Positions 51,226 to 61,522 of a stretch of DNA of 64,000 nt are shown one piece after another. A model generated the notes under the pieces. The model saw only the letters and a list, made by a program, of their open reading frames with translations, had not been told where the DNA came from and did no database searches. The position numbers and the translations under genes were made by a program. Each line of letters opens with the position of its first letter. The stretch's first letter is position 1. Source of the stretch: Demetria terragena DSM 11295 (GTDB taxonomy: Bacteria > Actinomycetota > Actinomycetes > Actinomycetales > Dermatophilaceae); assembly GCF_000376825.1 (NCBI RefSeq), contig NZ_AQXW01000001.1:62001-126000 (forward strand). Reading direction: 5' to 3'.

Positions 51226-52838
51226 GCCGCCACCGTCCTCGTGAGGTCGCCGAGAAGCTCAGTGAGCGCACGCGCATCGACCTTGCCGCGTGGGGTGAGT
51301 GGGAGATCGCGGACCACCGCGAAGACATCGGGCCGGTAGAAGTACGGCAACGAGTCAGCTAGTGCGCCGAGTACCGCTGTCAGCCAAGGGTTTTCGAGAG
51401 GAAGAAGCCGGGGTGTGCGTACCCTTTCGGCGGCCGAGTGCGGGACCAGAACGCCCACCAAACGGCCATCGATGAGGAGAGTCGTAGCCGCCATGACATC
51501 GGCGGCACGCTCCATCGCGTTGGTGACCGCGTCGAGTTCGACGCGGAATCCGCGCACCTTGACCTGGTCATCGGTGCGACCGTGATGCAGCAGTCGCCCA
51601 TCGGGCGTCCAACTCACCAGGTCTCGACAGCGGAACATCCATCCTCCGATAAACGGGTCTGGACGATAGCGCTGCGCCGTGAGGTCCTCGTTGCCCAGAT
51701 ATCCCCGCGTGACACACGCTCCCCCAGCCCACATCTCGCCGACCTTGCCGGTTTCGACTGGCCGCAAGTCCTCGTCCAAGACATAGACACTCGTGTTGGG
51801 CAGCGGCGTGCCAATGGTGAGCGGATCGCCAACGGCGAGCTCATGCAGTGTGTTGACGATTGTGACTTCGGTTGGGCCGCAGCTGTTGTGGAAACGCGTC
51901 CGCTGACGCCACCGCTGCGCCAGCGCCTCTGGGCACCGTTCACCCGCGACGGCAACAATGCGAACGCGCCGACACCGTGCCGGGTTCAGCCTGCCCAGAA
52001 CCGACGGCGTGGCGATGATGACTTCAACCTGCTCAGCCGTCTCCTGAAGATCGGCGCCTCGGATGACCAGCGTCGCGCCATGGAGGAGCGCGCCAAAGAT
52101 CTCCCACACCGACATATCGAACGCAATGTTGAGCAGTTGCGCGACCCGCATGCCTGGCTTGATCCCGAGCCCGGCCGGTCCAGCTGTCACAGTGTTCAGC
52201 AGGTTGGCATGACTGACCTGGACGCCGTTGGGCGTGCCGGTCGTGCCCGAGGTGAAGATCACGACCGCGATGTCATCCCCACCGGTCGAACAGTGCGGCG
52301 AAAACCCTTGGTACGTCGCACATTCCAGTGCATCGATGACCACCTGACGCACGCCAAGGTCGGGCAGAAGATCAGCGCCGGTCCGGTGCGTGAGGACAAG
52401 GTCGATTTTCGCGATCCGCACCACGTCGGCCAGCGTCGACTCCGGCGCAATCCGCACGTCCTGCGGCACCCACGACGCGCCAGCCTTGAGCGTGCCCAGA
52501 ATCGACACGACCAACTCCAGACTTCGGGTGAGGAAGACCCCGACGCGATCACCGGTGCGTACGCCCTGCGACACCAACGCGGCAGCGACTGCATCGCTCG
52601 CCGCGTCCAGTTCGGCGTAGGTCAGTGAACGGCCCTCTGCGTCCACTACTGCTGGCGCTCCACCGCGGGAGCGGACCTGACGGGCGAAGGCGCCGGCGAT
52701 CGAGGTGTCCAGCACTAGCGCGGGCGGGCCGAAGCCAAATCGAACGAAGTCTTCTTGCGCTCTGGGCGAGAGATGTGAAAGCAGTGCGGGCGGAACACCG
52801 GCCGCCAGATCAGCGGCCTCCGGGACGAGCGTGCTCAT
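51222..52838 (-). CDS. Stand-alone NRPS-like adenylation enzyme, N-terminal half of TmpL-like system
   Basis: 538 residues, ANL superfamily. Core motifs: LTYAELD (A2-like), VVIFTSGTTGTPNGVQVSH (A3), FDMSVWEIFGALLHG (A4; Asp at the amino-acid-binding position), NSCGPTEVTIVNTLHEL (A5), MFRCRDLVSWTPDGRLLHHGRTDDQVKVRGFRVEL (A7-A8) and LPLTPRGKVD with the A10 lysine. There is no carrier or condensation domain. It presumably adenylates an amino or carboxylic acid. ATG 52838 has CAGGAG six bases upstream; an earlier in-frame start exists. First gene of the 52838-47710 operon. Confidence 0.87.
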   Translation of the reverse strand: MSTLVPEAADLAAGVPPALLSHLSPRAQEDFVRFGFGPPALVLDTSIAGAFARQVRSRGGAPAVVDAEGRSLTYAELDAASDAVAAALVSQGVRTGDRVGVFLTRSLELVVSILGTLKAGASWVPQDVRIAPESTLADVVRIAKIDLVLTHRTGADLLPDLGVRQVVIDALECATYQGFSPHCSTGGDDIAVVIFTSGTTGTPNGVQVSHANLLNTVTAGPAGLGIKPGMRVAQLLNIAFDMSVWEIFGALLHGATLVIRGADLQETAEQVEVIIATPSVLGRLNPARCRRVRIVAVAGERCPEALAQRWRQRTRFHNSCGPTEVTIVNTLHELAVGDPLTIGTPLPNTSVYVLDEDLRPVETGKVGEMWAGGACVTRGYLGNEDLTAQRYRPDPFIGGWMFRCRDLVSWTPDGRLLHHGRTDDQVKVRGFRVELDAVTNAMERAADVMAATTLLIDGRLVGVLVPHSAAERVRTPRLLPLENPWLTAVLGALADSLPYFYRPDVFAVVRDLPLTPRGKVDARALTELLGDLTRTVAA

Positions 52839-52875
52839 GGTGCGCTCCTGTTCGTGGGGGTGTCGTACCTTCCTC

Positions 52876-52901
52876 CACGACATAGGGCGCCGGTCGGTTC
52901 A
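52876..52901 (-). promoter_or_regulatory. Candidate ECF-type promoter of the adenylation/reductase/sigma operon
   Basis: On the minus strand TGAACC (52896-52901), 16 bases, CGTG (52876-52879), 38 bases before ATG 52838. It resembles the GGAAC-N16-CGTC promoters of ECF sigma factors with one change in each box. Fits autoregulation by the sigma factor of the same operon. Confidence 0.4.
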
Positions 52902-52904
52902 TTT

Positions 52905-52927
52905 TTCGCCAAAATACGTCCGGCGAA
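52905..52927. promoter_or_regulatory. Inverted repeat TTCGCC-N11-GGCGAA
   Basis: Perfect 6-bp arms (52905-52910 and 52922-52927) just upstream of the candidate ECF promoter, between two divergent genes. A possible regulator site; the protein is unknown. Confidence 0.35.
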
Positions 52928-52956
52928 CCCGGCATCCCGCCGATATTCGATGTATC

Positions 52957-52972
52957 TGCCCGATATCGGGCA
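52957..52972. promoter_or_regulatory. Perfect 16-bp palindrome TGCCCGATATCGGGCA
   Basis: Uninterrupted palindrome in the divergent region between the adenylation gene (minus) and the small gene at 53013 (plus), 40 bases before the latter. Looks like an operator for a dimeric regulator. Confidence 0.5.
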
Positions 52973-53012
52973 AATTCTTGGGCTTGCGCGACTTCTGGGT
53001 CACACTCACCTC

Positions 53013-53273
53013 ATGCCGGATGAGGAACTCGTACACCGCGTGGCGTTGACCACCGGCCTCCCATCCAGCGAGGCGATCCGGGTCATTGAGGACGTGATCG
53101 CGTGGCATTCGGAGTCGGTCGAGGAGTTCGTTCGGCGCCGGCATACCGAGCTGCAACTCCGCGGCACCCGCAATGAGCAAGCCTTCGGCGTCATCGCAGC
53201 CGAACTGCGAAACCGCCCGGTTCGGGCGCCAGAACTCAGCGAGCGCCAACTCCGCCGAATCATCTACAGCTAG
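53013..53273 (+). CDS. Conserved-type small helical protein
   Basis: 86 residues, mostly helical and charged: MPDEELVHRVALTTGLPSSEAIRVIEDVIAWHSESVEEFVRRRHTELQLRGTRNEQAFGVIAAELRNRPVRAPELSERQLRRIIYS. The second half (RRHTELQLRG..NEQAFGVIAAELRNR...LSERQLRRIIY) looks DNA- or RNA-binding, but I do not recognise a family. Start ATG 53013; the frame is open further upstream across a palindrome. 17 bases before glmS, likely cotranscribed. Confidence 0.7.
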   Translation: MPDEELVHRVALTTGLPSSEAIRVIEDVIAWHSESVEEFVRRRHTELQLRGTRNEQAFGVIAAELRNRPVRAPELSERQLRRIIYS

Positions 53274-53290
53274 CGCAGAAGGACCCAACC

Positions 53291-55114
53291 ATGTGTGGAA
53301 TTGTCGGATACATCGGGCGAGAGCCTGCCGCGCCCTATCTCATCGAAGGATTGACCCGCCTGGAGTACCGCGGCTACGACTCGGCTGGCGTCGCCGTGCT
53401 GAACTCGAAGGGAAAGACCACTCGAGTTCGCACAGCGGGCCGGGTCCGGGCGCTGGAGTCGGCACTCCCGGCTCGACTGAGCGGCACGGTCGGCATCGGG
53501 CATACCCGCTGGGCAACGCACGGCCCCGCCGAGGAGCGCAATGCCCACCCGCACGCCAGTGTGAGTGGGCGAATCAACGTGGTGCACAACGGAATCATCG
53601 ACAACGCGGCGAACCTGCGTAGCGCCCTTTCCGATGCGGGTGTCGAACTCAGCAGCGACACCGACACCGAGGCGGTCGCACACCTGATCGCCCAGTCGAC
53701 CGCAGACTCCTTGGAGGAAGCCGTCCTGGACACCTTGGCCAAGGTGAGCGGGACGTACGCGCTGGCGGTCACCGATGAAGCGCACCCAGACCGGATCGTC
53801 GTCGCGCGCAGCGGCTCCCCCCTCATCATCGGGGTCGGCGATGAGGAAATGTTCCTCGCGAGTGACGTGGCCGCGCTCGTACGGCACACCAACCGCGTGG
53901 TCCACCTTGAAGACGGTGAACTCGCGACGATCACCTCGTCCGGGTTCCGCACCTTTGACCGCTCGCGCAATGACACCGACCGCTCCCCCATCGAGATCTC
54001 CGTTGCCGCTGAGGATCTCGAACTGTCGGGCTACGAGCACTACATGCTGAAAGAGATGCGCGAGCAACCTGCCGCCGCGCAGGACTGCATGCGCGGACGC
54101 CTCGACGAACGCTTCGCGACCGCCCGACTGGATGGCCTGGAGTTGGACGCGCGTGAGCTGCGCGGGTTTGACCGAGTCAAGATCCTCGGATGCGGCTCGG
54201 CCTACTACGTGGGCCAGATCGGCGCCCAAATGATTGAGGATCTCGCCCGCATTCCCGCGGATGCGGAGGCGGCCTCCGAGTTCCGCTACCGCCGACCGAT
54301 CATCGAGCCTCGCACGCTGTACGTCGCAGTGAGCCAAAGTGGTGAAACAGCCGATACCGCGTTTGCTGTCAACGAGATTCGCCGTAAGGGCGGTCGAGTC
54401 ATCGGCCTGGTTAACGCGGTGGGGTCGACGATCGCACGCGAGGTCGATGGCGGGATCTACCTGCATGCTGGCCCGGAGATTGCTGTGGCGTCGACGAAGG
54501 CCCTGACCAACATGGGAATCTCCTTCGCCCTGTTGGCCCTTCACCTGGGACGGCTGCATGATCTGTCCTTCGCTGACGGCCAGCGGATCATTCGCGGTCT
54601 GCAGCGCGTACCAGAGCAGATCCAAGAGATTCTGGACCAAGAAAGTGAGTTCGAGCAGATCGTCACCGACCTGGCAAAGGCGCGAAGTGCGTTCTATATC
54701 GGGCGAGTTCGAGGTTTCCCGGTCGCTCGCGAGGGTGCTCAAAAACTCAAGGAGATCAGTTACATCCACGCGGAGGCTTATCAGACCAGTGAGCTCAAGC
54801 ACGGTCCGCTGGCGCTGATCGAACCATCGATGCCCACCGTGGCAATCATTCCGCAGGATGATCTGACCGATCGGAACGTGGCGGCCGCGGAGCAGGTCCT
54901 GGCCCGTCGAGGACCTCTGGTGGCGATCACTCACGCGTCGGTCGATCTCGGCAACCTGCCGGTCTCGACGATCGTGGTACCCCAGAACGAGCCGGAGTTA
55001 GACCCGATTCTGCTGACGATCCCCACTCAGATCCTGGCGTATCGCACGGCGATTGCTCTCGGGCACGATGTCGACAAGCCGCGCAACCTGGCCAAGTCGG
55101 TCACCGTCGAGTAA
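53291..55114 (+). CDS. glmS: Glutamine-fructose-6-phosphate aminotransferase
   Basis: 607 residues, standard length. The Ntn-type glutaminase begins MCGIVGYIG with the nucleophile Cys at position 2 after Met removal; TRWATHGPAEERNAHPH, HNGIIDN follow. Two SIS domains (ILGCGSAYYVGQIGAQMIE, AVSQSGETADTAFAV, SYIHAEAYQTSELKHGPLALIE) close with NLAKSVTVE. Makes glucosamine-6-phosphate for peptidoglycan and the exopolysaccharide. A predicted AGAAGGA ribosome binding site stands before ATG 53291. Confidence 0.97.
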   Translation: MCGIVGYIGREPAAPYLIEGLTRLEYRGYDSAGVAVLNSKGKTTRVRTAGRVRALESALPARLSGTVGIGHTRWATHGPAEERNAHPHASVSGRINVVHNGIIDNAANLRSALSDAGVELSSDTDTEAVAHLIAQSTADSLEEAVLDTLAKVSGTYALAVTDEAHPDRIVVARSGSPLIIGVGDEEMFLASDVAALVRHTNRVVHLEDGELATITSSGFRTFDRSRNDTDRSPIEISVAAEDLELSGYEHYMLKEMREQPAAAQDCMRGRLDERFATARLDGLELDARELRGFDRVKILGCGSAYYVGQIGAQMIEDLARIPADAEAASEFRYRRPIIEPRTLYVAVSQSGETADTAFAVNEIRRKGGRVIGLVNAVGSTIAREVDGGIYLHAGPEIAVASTKALTNMGISFALLALHLGRLHDLSFADGQRIIRGLQRVPEQIQEILDQESEFEQIVTDLAKARSAFYIGRVRGFPVAREGAQKLKEISYIHAEAYQTSELKHGPLALIEPSMPTVAIIPQDDLTDRNVAAAEQVLARRGPLVAITHASVDLGNLPVSTIVVPQNEPELDPILLTIPTQILAYRTAIALGHDVDKPRNLAKSVTVE

Positions 55115-55133
55115 GGCATGTGTGGGAACGGCC

Positions 55134-55715
55134 CTAGCCGAAGACTCCTGCACCCTCGAGGATCATCACGATTCCGAACAGCGCGAACAACGTGGCGGCG
55201 CCGTACTTAATGAACTTCTCCGGCAGTTTTCGGCCGAGTACGGCGCCCACGCCGATGGCAAGCGCATCCGCGACCACCATCCCAAGGGTGCTCCCGATCC
55301 AGGTTCCGAGCCAACCCTCCTGGGTGGCCAAGGTGATGGTGGCCAGCATGGTCTTGTCGCCCAGCTCGGCCAGGAAGAACGCCACACCCACCGCGAGGAT
55401 CGCCGCTCCGGTGGCATGGCGGACCTTGTTGGCTTCCTCGTCACTCAGTTCATCGCCACGCAACGTCCACGCGGCGAACCCGATAAAGGCGACGCCAGCC
55501 ACGATGGCGATGATCCCCTGGTACTCCGCGAAGGCATCGCCGATGAAGTAGCCGATCCCGACCGAGGCCAGGTGAACGATTGCCGTCGCGATGGTGATGC
55601 CGATCAGCACATCGCGGGCTCGGTAGCGAGCCGCGAACGTCATCGCCATGAGTTGCGACTTATCACCGAGCTCGGCCACGAAGATCACCGCGGTGCTGAG
55701 CAAAAAGGCGTACAA
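55134..55715 (-). CDS. UPF0016/GDT1 family manganese transporter
   Basis: 193 residues, six membrane helices with the two inverted EXGDK(S/T) motifs: VIFVAELGDKSQLMAMTFAARY near the start and VAFFLAELGDKTMLATITLA in the second half. Family members (MneA, GDT1, TMEM165) export Mn2+ or exchange cation for proton. Starts at TTG 55715, supported by GGAGAGGA six bases upstream. This ribosome binding site lies in the hairpin of a yybP-ykoY riboswitch, which supports a manganese role. Confidence 0.9.
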   Translation of the reverse strand: MYAFLLSTAVIFVAELGDKSQLMAMTFAARYRARDVLIGITIATAIVHLASVGIGYFIGDAFAEYQGIIAIVAGVAFIGFAAWTLRGDELSDEEANKVRHATGAAILAVGVAFFLAELGDKTMLATITLATQEGWLGTWIGSTLGMVVADALAIGVGAVLGRKLPEKFIKYGAATLFALFGIVMILEGAGVFG

Positions 55716-55720
55716 AGAAA

Positions 55721-55748
55721 ATCCTCTCCAGCCACAGCCGGAGAGGAT
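55721..55748 (-). promoter_or_regulatory. Expression-platform hairpin hiding the ribosome binding site
   Basis: ATCCTCTCC (55721-55729) and GGAGAGGAT (55740-55748) form a perfect 9-bp stem on the transcript strand. The side nearest the gene contains GGAGAGGA, the ribosome binding site of the TTG start at 55715. A T-rich run follows, so termination is also possible. It should open when the upstream aptamer binds metal. Confidence 0.75.
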
Positions 55749-55750
55749 CG

Positions 55751-55897
55751 CTTCTCAAGGAGACGAGCCATCGACCATGGCACGTCCACTGGGGTCGCGC
55801 ATTCGGTCGAAAGTCTCGTCCGCCGAAAACATCGGCCCGCTGCGCCGGCCCCGGGGGGCAGTATGTCGACGCAACTGTTGGGGACTACTCCCTTTCA
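55751..55897 (-). ncRNA. yybP-ykoY manganese riboswitch aptamer
   Basis: On the minus strand AAAGGGAGTAG (55885-55895) is the conserved 5' element; GCGTCGACATACTG lies next to it. GGACGAGACTTTCGACCG and, further along, GGCTCGTCTCCTTGAG make the second metal-binding strand and close the P1 stem (AAGGGAG with CTCCTT). This order is that of RF00080, the Mn2+ riboswitch. The gene downstream is a UPF0016 transporter, its usual partner. Ends are estimates. Confidence 0.8.
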
Positions 55898-55971
55898 GGA
55901 TCCTTACCCTACGTGGTCGAGCGAAGTCGGCTCAACCTGCGGCGGTTGAGTCTTCGGTCACACCGCGCGCC

Positions 55972-57501
<1,530 letters not shown>

Positions 57502-57544
57502 TCAAGGGTAGGCCGTGCAGCGACCTGCTCTGCACGCGCCCGCC

Positions 57545-58477
57545 TCAGGGTGCCGGTGTCGACTCGGCCGTGGGCAGCGGCAGGTTGTCGAGCGTCTCTT
57601 CCAACGTTTCGCCGAGACCGGAACGGCTCGGAACTGGCGACTCAGACGGCTTACTTGACGGGGTGCGCGACGGGTCGCGGTCCCGCGGCGGACGAGGTGT
57701 CTTGGTCGGGCTCGCCTCCGTTGACGGGCGCGACGTCTCCGGATCGGTCGGCGGGGTGTCAGAACTCGGCGACGAACTGCTGGACGTCGGACCCGTCGGC
57801 GAACTTGGCGTTGGGTTCGGCGACGAACTCGGGCTCGGGGTACTCGAACCCGACGAACTCGGACTCGACGAACTCGAGGGCGAACTACTCTCCGGCTTCG
57901 ACGAGGTCGGACGTGGCCGCTCCGAGTGTGGGCGGCCGGAACTCGGCCGGTCCGAGGAGGGCCGCTGCGGTGTCGCCGACGGCGCGGGTCGGGGTGCCGG
58001 CGGCCCCTGCTTCGTCGCCGTTTCCCCGGACCGCTGCGCCGAACTGGGTGACGCTGAGGTCGTGGGCAGGTCGGTCGGGCTCGTTCCCGGCGAGGTGCGG
58101 GCCGTCTTGACCCGCGTCGAAGACGTCGACGCGGGAGCCGGGGCATCTTTTCCGCCGGCTGCCTGCAACGGGCTGCCGAGCATGCTGCCCGCGACTGCGC
58201 CCAGTTGATAAAGCACCGGCACTCGGGAGTCGGTCACTGCGGCGGCCATCGAACTCGCGCACAACGCGGTCACCGCTAGGCCGGCGGCTGCCGCGACATG
58301 GCCGATCCGAGGTCGACGCGCCTTGGGCGCTTCTCCCACGCTTGAGTCGATTTCACTCACCCAGGCCTGGAGCAGGTCGGTGACGTGGTCCGAACTGGAC
58401 GGCGTCTTGCGTTGGCCCAGCGCGTCGAGGGTCTCGTCATCGCCGCGGATGTTTCCCAACGAGGGAGGAGGCGTCAT
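57545..58477 (-). CDS. RsdA-like anti-sigma-D factor with Pro/Ser/Thr-rich tail
   Basis: 310 residues. Starts [26 protein letters not shown], a short region like the sigma-D binding segment of RsdA; one membrane helix near residues 62-85 ([24 protein letters not shown]); then about 190 residues almost wholly Pro, Ser, Thr and Glu, low complexity, extracytoplasmic. Overlaps the sigD stop by four bases (ATGA), with GGAGGAGG upstream of the ATG. In mycobacteria RsdA releases SigD when Clp degrades it. The tail is poorly conserved and should not be used for homology. Confidence 0.75.
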
Positions 58478-59136
58478 CGTGGCCCCTCCGACTCGGCAAG
58501 TTTGCGCAGGCGCGCGAGCGCGCGGTGCTGGGCGACGCGTACGGCACCGGCCGACATCCCCAATGCTTCGCCCGTCTCCTCGGCGCTGAGCCCGACGGCG
58601 ACACGCAGGGTCACGATCTCGCGATGTTGCGGCGAGAGTCGCTCCATAAGTGACCACACCTCGGCGGCCTGATCATCGAGCACCGCCCGCTCTTCGGGGC
58701 CAGCGGCAGGATCAACCTGATCGGGCACGTCATCAGTCGGGACGGCAGAGCGCAGCGTCCCCCGCTGCACATCGGCGACTTTGTGGGAGGCAATGCGATA
58801 GACGAACGCCTCAAACGGCAGACCACGGTCGGTGTACCGCGACAACGACGTCAGCACAGCCACGCACACCTCCTGCGCCGCGTCCTGCGCGGCATCCCTG
58901 GCTCCGGGGAAGGCTCCCAACCGAGCTCGCGCGTAGCGAACTGCGAGTCGGTAGACCGCCCCCATGAGTTCATCAACAGCAGCCTGATCGCCCTGGATGG
59001 CAGAGGCTGCTAGATCACGCAAAGGAACCTGCGTGCTCGCTGGATCTATCGTGGCAGGGGGCGTGAACGTTACGTCGTCGCCTGCATCTGTGTCGCGTGA
59101 TGAGACAGGCTCCACTGCGTCGCGTCCGAAGCGCAC
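58474..59136 (-). CDS. sigD: RNA polymerase sigma factor SigD
   Basis: 220 residues. [63 protein letters not shown] is the region 2 pattern of actinobacterial Sig[50 protein letters not shown] is region 4. Its N-terminus is extended by about 45 residues. Starts at GTG 59136 behind AGGAG. The order sigD, rsdA-like, guaB matches the mycobacterial locus. Confidence 0.9.
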   Translation of the reverse strand: MRFGRDAVEPVSSRDTDAGDDVTFTPPATIDPASTQVPLRDLAASAIQGDQAAVDELMGAVYRLAVRYARARLGAFPGARDAAQDAAQEVCVAVLTSLSRYTDRGLPFEAFVYRIASHKVADVQRGTLRSAVPTDDVPDQVDPAAGPEERAVLDDQAAEVWSLMERLSPQHREIVTLRVAVGLSAEETGEALGMSAGAVRVAQHRALARLRKLAESEGPR

Positions 59137-59285
59137 TGGTACTCCTATCCCGAGGCACGAAATGTTCTCCGTGCGGCCAACATGACATCGACTCTCCGTC
59201 CAGACTGACCTACCGCTGGAGAGGGATCAAGCCAGGGTCGGTTCCTGCCGGTCTGGCGAACCCATTTGCCGATGTCCTGGTTGGG

Positions 59286-59510
59286 TCATTCCGCGACCAC
59301 GACAAAGGACGCCCCGGCCAGCTCTACAACGCTCCCGACGGCTACCTGCCGGCCCCGCCGCGTCTCGATCTCGCCGTCGACCTTCACCTCGCCGCCTTGG
59401 ATGACAGCTCGAGCATGCGCGCCGTCCTCAACGATGTTGGCCAGCTTCAGTAGTTGGCCGAGGCGAATGGCCTCGTCACGGATAGGGACGTCGGTCGGGG
59501 ATTCCTGCAT
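59286..59510 (-). CDS. Small S4-domain RNA-binding protein (RlbA/YbcJ-like)
   Basis: 74 residues, one S4 domain: IRLGQLLKLANIVEDGAHARAVIQGGEVKVDGEIETRRGRQVAVGSVVELAG. Pattern of YbcJ/YaaA-like proteins that bind rRNA or tRNA. ATG 59510 is the family start; the frame is open upstream. It precedes sigD by about 150 bases on the same strand and is divergent from the ABC transporter genes. Confidence 0.85.
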   Translation of the reverse strand: MQESPTDVPIRDEAIRLGQLLKLANIVEDGAHARAVIQGGEVKVDGEIETRRGRQVAVGSVVELAGASFVVVAE

Positions 59511-59599
59511 ACCGCCATGGTCCCAGGCGCGCCGCGCCGCACCCACGTCGGCGCCCTCGGAGGCTCTTGCATCTCCTTCGCCGCTAATTCGTTCGCTCG

Positions 59600-61522
59600 G
59601 TGACAGTGGCTCCACATAGCGTGTCCCTCGCTATGCGCGACTTTCCCCCACAGATTGACTCCTACCTCACTCCCGGCGCCACGGAGCCAGATACGCGCAC
59701 CCCCGGCACAATGCTGCGCTCGCTTTTCCGGGACCAGGGCGAGCTCGTACCGGTTTCGGCGCTCTTGGCCGTGTTGTGGATGGTGCCGCAAGTCGCTGGC
59801 CCCTGGCTGATCGGGTGGACGGTCGACAACGGTCTGGTAGCCCAGGACGCTTCGGCCGCTTTCAAGGGCGTCCTCCTGCTCGGCGTTATCACCGTGTTCG
59901 GCGCCTCGATGGGCGTCCTCATGCATACCGTCATCGTGCGCCAGTGGCTCGTCGCGCTGTACGGCACGACCGGACGCATCACACGCAAGTCGCTGAGTCT
60001 TGGCCATGTCCTCCCACGCCGCACGCCCACTGGCGAGGTCCTCGCGATTTCCGGAAGTGACGGCGATCAGTTCGGGTCGCTGATGGAAATCACGTCGCGG
60101 ATGATCGCGCAGGTTCTGACCTTCATCGTGGTCTCGATCATCGTCCTGCTCACGTCGGTCAAACTGGGCTTGCTGGTGTTGGCGAGCGCCCCACTGTTGG
60201 CGATATTGAGCGGCCCCTTACTGCGTCCGCTGCAGCATTGGCGTGGCATCGAGCGGTCCCGGACGTCTGACCTGACATCCCTGTCGACAGACATCGTGGC
60301 CGGATTGCGCATCCTTCGTGGCATCGGTGGTGAGAACACCTTCGGCGGGAACTTCGAGCGCCAGTCGCAAGGGGTCAAAAACTCCGGTACCCGCGCCGGC
60401 ATTTGGCAGGCGGGCATCGACGCGCTCGGCGTGCTCCTCTCCGGCATCACTGTCGTCCTCGTGATGTGGCTCGGCGTGCGCGAGGTCGCCGAGGGCGCCC
60501 TGAGTGTGGGCGACCTGATCGCACTCCTGAGTTATGCGCTCCTGCTGTTGGAGCCGATGCAGACCTTTGTGGAGTTTGCGCAGAAAGTCACCCGCGCCAA
60601 GGTCTCCGCGATCAAGGCACGCGCCGTTCTCGCGTTGCGCGTTCCCTGGCATGACGTGACGACCAGCGCCCCCGACCTTCCACACCACGCGGTCATCGAG
60701 GATCACGCCTCCGGCGCGCAGTTCCTACCTGGCCGACTCACCATGATCGTGTCGGCCACCCCGGACGACTCGGCCGCGCTGGCCGACCGACTCGGCCGTT
60801 ATCTCCCCAAGAGTGCCGAGGCGCCTGTCAGCGAAGAACTTCCCGAAGAACTCCGTGGCAAGGCTGCCCGCCGCGAGCGCGCCGAGCGCGCCCGATTACG
60901 CCGAGAACAAGATCAGCGGGATGCCGAGCGCGCGGCGCAGCAGTGGGGAGTGTCGGTCGGCGATGTTGACCTGTCGCGGGTGCCGCTGGATGTCGTACGC
61001 CGCACCATCGTGGTGAGCGACGCCACCCCTCAGGTCTTCGCTGGATCGCTCCAATCGGCCCTGGACCCATGGGGGCACGCTACGCGCGAGAGCGCCGAGC
61101 GGGCCCTGTATACCGCCTCCGCAGACGATGTTTTCGAGGCCGTGCCTGGCGGCTGGGCGGGGCGCATCGATGAGGGCGGGCGCGGGCTGTCCGGTGGCCA
61201 GCGCCAGCGTCTTGTCCTCGCCCGCGCCTTGACTGCCGAAGCTGAGGTGCTGGTCTTGGTCGAGCCCACCTCGGCCGTCGACGCCCATACCGAAGCACGC
61301 ATCGCTGAACGACTCGCAAGCCACCGGGCGGGGCGTACGACCATCGTGGTCACCGCGTCACCGCTCATGCTCCATCACGCCGACGACGTCGTGTTGCTCG
61401 CGGAAGGGCAGGCCGTGGCCCATGGCTCCCACCGCGACCTGCTCGAGCACAACCCGGACTACCGGGCCTGCGTCATTCGTGACGACAGCCCCACGCCCGA
61501 AGAGGAGGTGAGCACCCCGTGA
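59600..61522 (+). CDS. ABC transporter half with degenerate Walker A (heterodimeric exporter, subunit 1)
   Basis: 640 residues: six-helix transmembrane domain (residues about 45-330) and a nucleotide-binding domain. Walker A is missing (GRLTMIVSATPDDSAALADRL instead of GxxGxGKS/T); Walker B reads VLVLVEPTSAVD, with Val in place of the metal-binding Asp. The signature LSGGQRQRL is intact. A basic, helical insert (ELRGKAARRERAERARLRREQDQRDAERA) sits within the domain. It would supply the signature for the partner's ATP site. Start: GTG 59600 (with TAATTC 9 bases upstream) or ATG 59633. Overlaps the partner gene. Confidence 0.87.
   Translation: MTVAPHSVSLAMRDFPPQIDSYLTPGATEPDTRTPGTMLRSLFRDQGELVPVSALLAVLWMVPQVAGPWLIGWTVDNGLVAQDASAAFKGVLLLGVITVFGASMGVLMHTVIVRQWLVALYGTTGRITRKSLSLGHVLPRRTPTGEVLAISGSDGDQFGSLMEITSRMIAQVLTFIVVSIIVLLTSVKLGLLVLASAPLLAILSGPLLRPLQHWRGIERSRTSDLTSLSTDIVAGLRILRGIGGENTFGGNFERQSQGVKNSGTRAGIWQAGIDALGVLLSGITVVLVMWLGVREVAEGALSVGDLIALLSYALLLLEPMQTFVEFAQKVTRAKVSAIKARAVLALRVPWHDVTTSAPDLPHHAVIEDHASGAQFLPGRLTMIVSATPDDSAALADRLGRYLPKSAEAPVSEELPEELRGKAARRERAERARLRREQDQRDAERAAQQWGVSVGDVDLSRVPLDVVRRTIVVSDATPQVFAGSLQSALDPWGHATRESAERALYTASADDVFEAVPGGWAGRIDEGGRGLSGGQRQRLVLARALTAEAEVLVLVEPTSAVDAHTEARIAERLASHRAGRTTIVVTASPLMLHHADDVVLLAEGQAVAHGSHRDLLEHNPDYRACVIRDDSPTPEEEVSTP

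Noticed and set aside
57545-58140. Cell-wall or mucin-like surface protein
   Set aside because: The Ser/Thr/Pro tail is the extracytoplasmic end of an anti-sigma-like protein overlapping sigD, so a separate surface role is not needed.
59137-59285. A whiB-like gene as in the mycobacterial sigD-groEL interval
   Set aside because: No cysteine pattern or open frame of suitable length exists here; the S4 protein and ABC genes occupy the interval.
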